Below are positions 57,597 to 64,000 of a DNA stretch of 64,000 nucleotides, one piece after another. Both the position numbers and the translations under genes were made by a program. How positions within the stretch are numbered: the first letter of the stretch is position 1; each line of letters opens with the position of its first letter. The notes beneath the pieces were generated by a model. The model saw only the letters and a program-made list of their open reading frames with translations. It had not been told where the DNA came from and did no database searches. Origin of the DNA: Magnolia sinica (taxonomy: Eukaryota; Streptophyta; Magnoliopsida; Magnoliales; Magnoliaceae); assembly GCF_029962835.1 (NCBI RefSeq), contig NC_080582.1:18608032-18672031 (forward strand), in the 5' to 3' direction.

Positions 57597-59807
57597 TGTT
57601 GAGAGTCAAATATTGCATATTAGACCCCAGTTATTGCTTGGATTTACGAACATGATACCGTTTAATGGCCTGCTTTAATCATGTTTGTGATGCAGAGTGT
57701 ATTTACGAGCATGGACTGAAAAGGAGGCTTAAAGCATGGATTTAACGCTCTGATGACACTAAAGGCAAGGGATGGACTCCAGGGGACCAAGATCGACGGA
57801 ATTACATGCTAGGGATCCACGAAAATCGAGAAACTGAAGCTCAAGCGGCCTGAAAGTCAGCCAGAATGCAAGATCACTGGGTTTCCATCATCTGTTCGGC
57901 TCGAAACTTTATACATGGCTCGAGGACCAAAAGCTAACCGTACACGTCAAATTTCAGCCATTGGATCCCTTTGAAAGTGGCTCAACGGACAGATCAGCCC
58001 ATAAATCAGTGATTTGGGGCCCGCCTGGTATCTGAAAATGCTTCAATTTTGTTCTCAACGCCTTAAATGGAGTGACACAGTAAATGGACGGAGCAGATGT
58101 CTCACGAACATCACAGTGGACCCTACATGTACATTGTGTGTACATAGTGTACACGCACCGGCCGTGCACTGGACGGTCAGCCTAGCCAAAGATGGGCTAA
58201 CCCGTTTCCTTCTTCCGCAGCAACAGCGGACGGACGCTGTCCGTTCGTTTTTCAATAGTGGGGCCCACTACTCATTCGAATCCACGATCTGGACCGTTCA
58301 TTTGTCCCGTGAGGCAACCAAAACCCACACCTAGGTGTCCTTCTATTCTCATGCGTGCACACACGTGTAAATAGCGATCAAACGCAGGATAGACGGTGAA
58401 AGAAAAGATTCAATGGGCCGAACCAAAAGACATACAGAAATATCCTTTTCTAGCTAGTTTTTCGAGAGGAACGCAATGAGCGGATTGAATTTTCCTTCTG
58501 AGGTCAATCTGGGACCCACCAGCCATCATAGCGCTGAATGCGCAGGCTCTGTTTCGCAACAGAGCCTGCGGACGAATCTTGTGGGCCACCATCGTACACC
58601 AACGATCTAATCTGGACCGTCTATTAGCAGCCTACGTGCCCTCTCATCCAAGCCTAGGTGACCGAATTTCAGAAGACAATGAAGATCAGTTTTCAAACCG
58701 TCTAAAAGAAGACGAACGGTGCAAGAAAAATCTCTGTGGGCCACATTGAATGCAAGCCATACCACGTCATTTCTAACTAATGTTTCGTTCTTCATCTAAT
58801 GGACGGCTTGGATTCTTTTGCCGATATCAGGAATGGGCCCCACCAAACAACCAGCGTAGGTTCTCTTACGCACGTTGCTTTGCGTAAGGAAAACGCATGC
58901 CTACTGCGTTGCGTAAAAAAATGCATGTAGGAAGTTCTCCGACTCCAGCAGGATCTGACGCAGCTACTGCCTTCATTGCCTATAAAAGTAAGAGAAAGAG
59001 AGAGAGCAGATTATTCTGGATCGAAGCTTTGGACGAGCAGTGTGGAGGCCGTTGAAGAAGAGTATTTCTTTCCTATTTTTGTTTATTTCCTTTTCTTTTT
59101 TTAGATTTAGTTAATCATATCTATGAGTAGCTAAACCTCTTAGCTAGGGCTAAGAGGTGAAGCTTGTAGTCTGATGGGAGAGACTTTGCTTGTGCCTCTT
59201 GTTTAGACTGACTGATGTTGATTTTAGTTCAATTAAAAGGAATACTTTCAGTTTTTTTATGGTTTGTTGTGACTGAAATTACAATAGATCTGTGATGGCT
59301 TTGAGTATTTCTTCCTCCTTTTGATGTTTATGACGTCAGGAAGCCCTGTTGTTCACCATCGTCTCATGGGCATGGTCGGAAGACGGTACCCTTCCTAACC
59401 TTCATGCATTGTTGATTGGTTGGTAATTAGTTTAATTCTGTTGTTTGCTTTGTCTCCTGGGCATGGTTTGGTAATGGAATCCATTCTAATTCATATACTT
59501 TTCATCTCGTGAAAACTAGATCAAGTAAGTTCAGTTTAATTTCCATGATTCTTGATGCAGGCATAAGATCTCCCTGATCTCTATAAGTGGATCCTCTGAA
59601 TCCCTAGTTTCCTTCCTCTGAATTCTTTAAGTTTTAGATCAGTATTTTACTATTATTCCTCAAAAATCATTCGATTTAGATTTCATCTTAATCTAGTTCT
59701 CGTTCTACTTAGTTTCAGATAACATACAGGTATCAGTCCCTTGGGATTCGACCTCGGTCTCACCGAGTTTATTACTACATTACAACCCTATACTTGGGGA
59801 GTGAACA
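57597..59807 (+). repeat. Athila-type 5' LTR (about 2.2 kb)
   Basis: The start TGTTGAGAGTCAAATATTGC and end GGGGAGTGAACA form TGTT...AACA inverted ends. The right boundary is fixed by the PBS seven bases later. The left boundary could be two bases earlier (TGTGTTGAG). A TATA box lies at about 58,981 and an exact GTGGGGCCCAC at 58,258-58,268. The second LTR is outside the window, so no duplication can be checked. Confidence 0.85.
58980..58988 (+). promoter_or_regulatory. LTR TATA box
   Basis: CCTATAAAAGTAAGAG stands about 830 bases before the LTR end, followed by a GA-rich stretch. This is a usual promoter arrangement of plant gypsy LTRs, marking the U3/R border roughly 30 bases downstream. 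Confidence 0.75.
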
Positions 59808-59813
59808 AGTTTT

Positions 59814-59831
59814 TGGCGCCGTTGCCGGGGA
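59814..59831 (+). other. Primer-binding site, tRNA-Asp type
   Basis: TGGCGCCGTTGCCGGGGA is complementary to the 3' end of plant tRNA-Asp including CCA. It begins seven bases after the LTR end, the usual Athila arrangement. Confidence 0.93.
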
Positions 59832-60546
59832 TTGGCGGTTGCGATTCTCTGAAATTAATTAGTTTTAGAATTAGTTTGAGATTAAGATTTTACTAACTTT
59901 AGTTTTAGATTTTTTTAATTTTTTATTATTATTTTATTATTTGATTTTTAGAACTAACTTGTTTCCTGTTTTGTCGGATCCTGACATAAACTTCTAAATT
60001 GGTAATCCTTTTCTAATTTCTCTATTTTTCTATTTTTAGAATTAGGGTTTGAGTTTTAGAAATTTTCTAATTCTAGTATTTTTCTATTTTTAGGAAATAG
60101 TTTATTTTTAGAAACTTTCTTCTTTTGTTTTTAGAAACTAGGTTAGTTATTTCCTCTTTTAGAAATTCTTCCCTTTTTAGAAACTAACCCAACTTTCCTG
60201 TTTTGTAGGATTCTGAGATATGTTTCTAAATTGGTAATTTCTTTCTTAATTTCTTCCTTGCTATTTCTAAATTAGGATTTATTTTAGCAAGTTTCTAATT
60301 CTAACTCTTTTAGAATCTAACTTTGTTTCCTAATTTATTTTTAAAAATTTTCTACTTGTAGACTTTTTGTTTAAAAACTTACTTTCCTATTTTGTAGGCT
60401 TTTAAGATAGAAATTTCTAATTCGGTTTTTTTTTTTTTTTAACTTAGGGCTTGCAATTTGGTAACTTCTTTCCAACCCTCTCTTTCTTTCTAGATTTTCT
60501 TTTCCTTTCTTAGGATTAAGTTTTGATTGAGGACTGCTAGTGTTTC
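59832..60546 (+). other. Gypsy untranslated leader, TTTTAG-rich
   Basis: T-rich leader with imperfect repeats of TTTTTAGAAACT and TTTCTAATT and of CCTGTTTTGTAGGATTCTGA, which occurs near 59,965, 60,200 and 60,383 in varied forms. No ORF. It looks like an internally duplicated leader of about 210 bases per unit. Confidence 0.6.
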
Positions 60547-61611
60547 ATGCCCAAGTGGGCTCGTGACAACACTCGACATCTCTTGACTGAAGGAGGATTG
60601 GTTGAGGGGTTAACTATCCATCGCAGGACTAAACACCACTCGAAATCCCCTGAGTTAATTGAAGTGATGGCTGAAAGCCAACCTCTTCTACCCCAACCTA
60701 AGGTAGAGGACATTCAGGATGAGAATGAGGTGCATCAAGCACCCCCGCCACGTACTTTACGAGATTATTTACAACCAGCGGGGGTGAGTATGCCCTCATG
60801 CATGATTTTTCCTGAAAATACAGGATATATGGACATCAAGCCAGGGGTTATCCAACTCCTTCCTGAGTTTCATGGGCTTGAATTTGAAGAACCATATCTA
60901 CATTTGAAAGAGTTTGATGAGATCATAGCCACTTTATATTTTCAAAATGTGTCTGAGGACACAGTCAGGCTGAGACTCTTTCCTTTTTCCTTAAAGGAGA
61001 AGGCTAAGACGTGGTTACATTCACTGCGTCCTAGATCCATTGGCACATGGAATGATATGCAAAGGGAATTTATAAAGAAATTTTTTCCACATCATAAAAC
61101 GATTACCCTTAAAAAAAGCAATCATGAACTTACCCAAAAGGAGGATGAAATATTTTACCAATGTTGGGAAAGGTTTAAGGACTTGGTCAGTTCATGCCCA
61201 CAATACAGCTTTGAAACGTGGCGCATTACAAATTTTTTCTACGATGGACTGACATCTTCCATGCGCCAAATGGTCGAGACAATGTGTAATGGAGAATTCA
61301 TTAATAAAAATGTCGACGAGGTATGGGATTACCTCGATAGTCTTGCTGAAAAAACACAATCATGGGATTATTACCCAAAATCGAACACCACGTCTAGGCC
61401 GACTCAATTAAAGATGAAAGGTGGATTGTATCTTTTGAAAGAAGAGGATGATCTCAAGTGTAAAGTGACTACGCTCATAAGGAAAGTTGAGGCCATGGAA
61501 GGAAAAAAGGATAAGGTTAATGAAAGTGCTTGCGGTATATGTGATTGCAATATTCATACAACTGAAAATTGTCCTACGATACCCGCCTTTCGAGAAGTGT
61601 TGAATGAATAA
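60547..61611 (+). pseudogene. Athila-type gag
   Basis: A 354-codon frame. The first part (to about residue 75) is low in conserved sequence. LPEFHGLEFEEPYLHLKEFD and RLRLFPFSLKEKAKTWLHSL belong to the retrotransposon gag core (about residues 105-240), followed by FFPHHKT. A zinc knuckle CGICDCNIHTTENC (CX2CX4HX4C) stands near residues 328-341. The frame ends at TAA 61,609-61,611, but the same phase continues open afterwards. The stop is probably a mutation in a longer gag-pol frame. Confidence 0.9.
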
Positions 61612-62388
61612 TCCAATGCCGTAAATAATTATCAAAGACCTTTCAATGGACCAACCTCTAATACGTATAATCCTGGTTGGAAAAATCATCCAAACTTGAG
61701 TTGGAGAAATGGACAAACTGCTACCCCTCAAGGTTTCTTCAATCAAAATCCAAATCAGGGGAAACCTCAAGAAGAACCGGTTCAAAATTCCATGCAAGAG
61801 CTGACCCAGGCAATGCGAGACTTTATGCAAAAGATGGATTCACATATGACGATTATAGAAAAGGGGATGCTTCCTGCACAACTGCTCCCCAATCCTAAAC
61901 CGCAAAACGAGATAAGTGATCCCAGCTCTTCAAATCAAATGAGGCACGCTAAATCCATCACCACTCTTAGGAGTGGGAAGATCATTGATAAAACCCTCCC
62001 GGTTAGGCCCGAAAAGCCTCAAAAACCAGAAAAGGACAATAATAATGGATCTAGTGAGGCCCCACAAAAATTAGAACCGGAACTTCTAGAAAAGCCAGTT
62101 GCTCCATTTCCCCAACGGTTGGTCGCACCAAAACCTCTCTCTAACTCTCAGGATATCCTAGAGGTGTTGAAACAAGTGAAAGTCAACATTCCTCTGCTTG
62201 ATGTCGTAAAACAAATACCTTCATATGCCAAATTTCTGAAAGACTTATGCACGACCAAACGACGGCAGAGTATTCAAAAAAAGATTTTCTTGACTGAGAA
62301 AGTGAGTGTCATCCTAAAGCAAAACGTGCCACAGAAATTCAAAGATCCTGGTAGCCTAACCATATCATATGTAATCGGGGACCATTGA
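61612..62388 (+). pseudogene. Gag-to-protease linker of the gypsy polyprotein
   Basis: In the same phase as gag: a glutamine/asparagine-rich part (NGQTATPQGFFNQNPNQGKP), MQELTQAMRDFMQKMDSHMT, a proline/lysine-rich hinge, then ILEVLKQVKVNIPLLDVVKQ and IPSYAKFLKDLCTTKR, a block always seen before the protease in Athila elements. It is closed by TGA at 62,386-62,388, just before the protease. Confidence 0.88.
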
Positions 62389-63060
62389 AATGATTATGCA
62401 CTTCTTGACTTAGGAGCGAGCGTCAATCTGATTCCCTATTTAGTATACAAATAGTTAGGTTTGGGTGAATTAAAACCCACCCTAACCACACTACAACTTG
62501 CTGATCGCTCTGTTCGTGTACCCAGAGGGATAATTGAGGATGTGTTGGTCCAAGTTGATAGATTTTACTACCCTGTAGATTTTATCATCCTGGACACCGA
62601 ACCCATCAATAACATGAGCGCTCAGATCCCCGTCATTCTTGGTCACCCATTCCTTGCCACTTCAAACGTAATTATCAATTGCAGGAATGGTGTCATGACT
62701 ATGTCTTTTGGGAATATGACATTGGAGTCAAACATCTTTTTCAATAACGGCAGAAACTTAGAGGATGATGACGATTTCCACGACATTAACATGATTGACT
62801 CTTTAGTGGAAGTTACGACACTTCTGACCTTATCTTCTAACCCTCTAGAGATGTGTCTGGCCTACTCCCATGATTTTGATGATGACATGATTAGGGAGAC
62901 GTGTGCCTTGCTGGATAATGCACCGGTACTTGAAGTTAACCGGTGGAGGCCACAATTTGAAGAGTTGCCCCAAATTGATGTAGTATCTCTACCATCTAAC
63001 CTCAAGCCGCCGAAGCTTGACCTAAAACCTTTGCCCTCTGATTTAAAATATGTCTATTTA
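62389..63060 (+). pseudogene. Gypsy aspartic protease region
   Basis: Same phase: YALLDLGASVNLIPYLVY contains the retroviral-type D-x-G-A-S active site as DLGAS. An in-frame TAG follows at 62,452-62,454. Then LQLADRSVRVPRGIIEDVLV and VILGHPFLATSNVIINCRNG complete the fold. The stretch after residue block GVMTMSFGNMTLE is an acidic linker to RT. Confidence 0.9.
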
Positions 63061-64000
63061 GGTCAAGATGAGACATACCCGGTGGTGATCTCTGTCCACC
63101 TGGAGAAAGAACATGAGAGTATGCTCATATCTACTCTCATTGAGCATAAGAGAGCCCTTGGATGGACGATAGCGGACCTCAAGGGAATCGACCCCTCGAT
63201 TTGTACTCACCACATATATCTTGAGGATAATGCGAAGACTGCTCGGCAATCACAACGTAAACTAAATCCAAACATGAGGGAAGTGGTTAAGGCCGAGGTT
63301 CTTAAACTATTAGATGTGGGTATCATATACCCCATATCCGATAGTCAATGGGTGAGTCCAACTCAGGTGGTTCCTAAGAAGTCCGGGATCACCATCCTAG
63401 CCAATGCCAATAATAAACTCGTACCAACAAGAGTTACTACTGGTTGGAGAATGTGCATTGACTACAGGAAGCTGAATACCGTCACGAGGAAGGACCACTT
63501 TCCTTTACCCTTCATTGATCAAATCTTGGAAAGGCTAGCTGGTCATTCCTATTACTGTTTCCTTGACAGGTATTCAGGCTACAATCAGATTGAAATCGCT
63601 CCTAAGGATCAGGAAAAGACCACATTTACATGTCCCTACGGCACCTTTGCCTACAGAAGGATGCCATTTAGATTATGTAATGCCCCTGCCACCTTTCAGC
63701 GATGTATGATAAGTATCTTTTCTCACATGGCTAGAGGTCTTTATGGACGATTTCTCTGTTTTCGGTTCATCTTTCAGCGACTGCTTAGAGAGTCTTAAAT
63801 GTGTGCTGAAAAGATGTGAAGAAAAGAACTTGGTACTTAAGTGGGAGAAGTGTCATTTCATGGTTCATAAGGGAATTGTCCTCGGGCATATCATATCGTC
63901 CAAGGGAATCGAGGTAGATAAGACAAAAATCGATCTTATCTCTAACCTACCTCCACCCAAGAATATCAGAGATGTACGATCCTTCTTAGGACACGCAGGG
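63061..64000 (+). pseudogene. Gypsy reverse transcriptase, frameshifted and cut by window end
   Basis: Phase 1 contains HHIYLEDNAKTARQSQRKLN, WRMCIDYRKLNTVTRKDHFP, FLDRYSGYNQIEIAPKDQEK (the usual Gly after FLD is Arg) and RRMPFRLCNAPATFQRCM. Before 63,734 the phase shifts by one: the catalytic motif FMDDF (63,740-63,754) and LESLKCVLKRCEEKNLVLKW lie in the next frame, running to FLGHAG at the window edge. Probably a single-base indel near 63,725. Confidence 0.93.

Larger units (their letters stand above)
57597..64000 (+). mobile_element. Ty3/gypsy retrotransposon, Athila type, partial at right edge
   Basis: On plus, in order: a 2.2-kb LTR (TGTTGAGAG...AACA), a tRNA-Asp primer site, an untranslated leader, gag with a CCHC knuckle, an aspartic protease (DLGAS), and the beginning of reverse transcriptase with FMDDF. 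The window ends inside the RT to RNase H region, so integrase and 3' LTR are outside. The ALLDLGASVNLIP and LQLADRSVRVPRGIIEDVLV blocks are typical of the Athila lineage. At least three in-frame stops and one frameshift make it inactive. It lies inside the second CACTA-like element. Confidence 0.93.

Overview
This window looks like nuclear DNA from a flowering plant. Almost everything in it is transposable elements, with one clear intact host gene. The evidence is a plant glycosyltransferase with the plant PSPG box, plant Ty1/copia and Ty3/gypsy (Athila-type) retroelements primed by tRNA-iMet and tRNA-Asp, CACTA transposon termini, telomere-like CCTAAA/CCCTAAA repeats, and fragments of plant SRP54, MAP kinase, plasma-membrane H+-ATPase, acyl-CoA synthetase and DEAD-box helicase genes. 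The very abundant palindromic repeat carrying GTGGGGCCCAC recalls magnoliid genomes, but that is an impression from memory and not a firm placement.

Layout. (1) 1-8.27 kb: degenerate repeats, LTR remnants and decayed minus-strand retroelement coding sequence. (2) 8,267-19,636: a minus-strand Ty1/copia element with both LTRs, PBS, PPT and a GCCCT target-site duplication. Its integrase is split by a 6.2-kb LTR-like unit (11,218-17,411, TTCCA duplication) built largely of tandem arrays. The copia element itself sits inside an older minus-strand reading frame. (3) 20.2-21.0 kb: another LTR remnant. (4) 21,379-41,916: a 20.5-kb CACTA transposon with CACTACG termini and a TCA duplication, inserted into a palindromic dispersed repeat whose halves rejoin cleanly when it is removed. 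It encodes no transposase that I can see. It carries SRP54 and MAP kinase exon fragments, nested small palindromic repeats, AT-rich tandem repeats and a 12.7-kb telomere-like higher-order array. (5) 42-49 kb: overlapping palindromic MITE-like repeats and LTR-leader remnants. (6) 49,289-50,722: the intact intronless UDP-glycosyltransferase, UGT89-like, with a TATA box close upstream. (7) 52,180-57,596: the left end of a second, related CACTA-like element, also inserted in the palindromic repeat. It carries minus-strand exon fragments of a P-type H+-ATPase, a long-chain acyl-CoA synthetase and a DEAD-box helicase. (8) 57,597 to the window end: an Athila-type gypsy element (2.2-kb LTR, tRNA-Asp PBS, gag, protease, reverse transcriptase) with several stops and a frameshift, running off the right edge.

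The most notable system is the pair of gene-capturing CACTA elements (Pack-CACTA type), particularly the large one whose body is mostly a degenerate telomere-repeat array with higher-order structure. Only the glycosyltransferase is likely to make a functional protein. The retroelement frames are broken and the captured exons are fragments.
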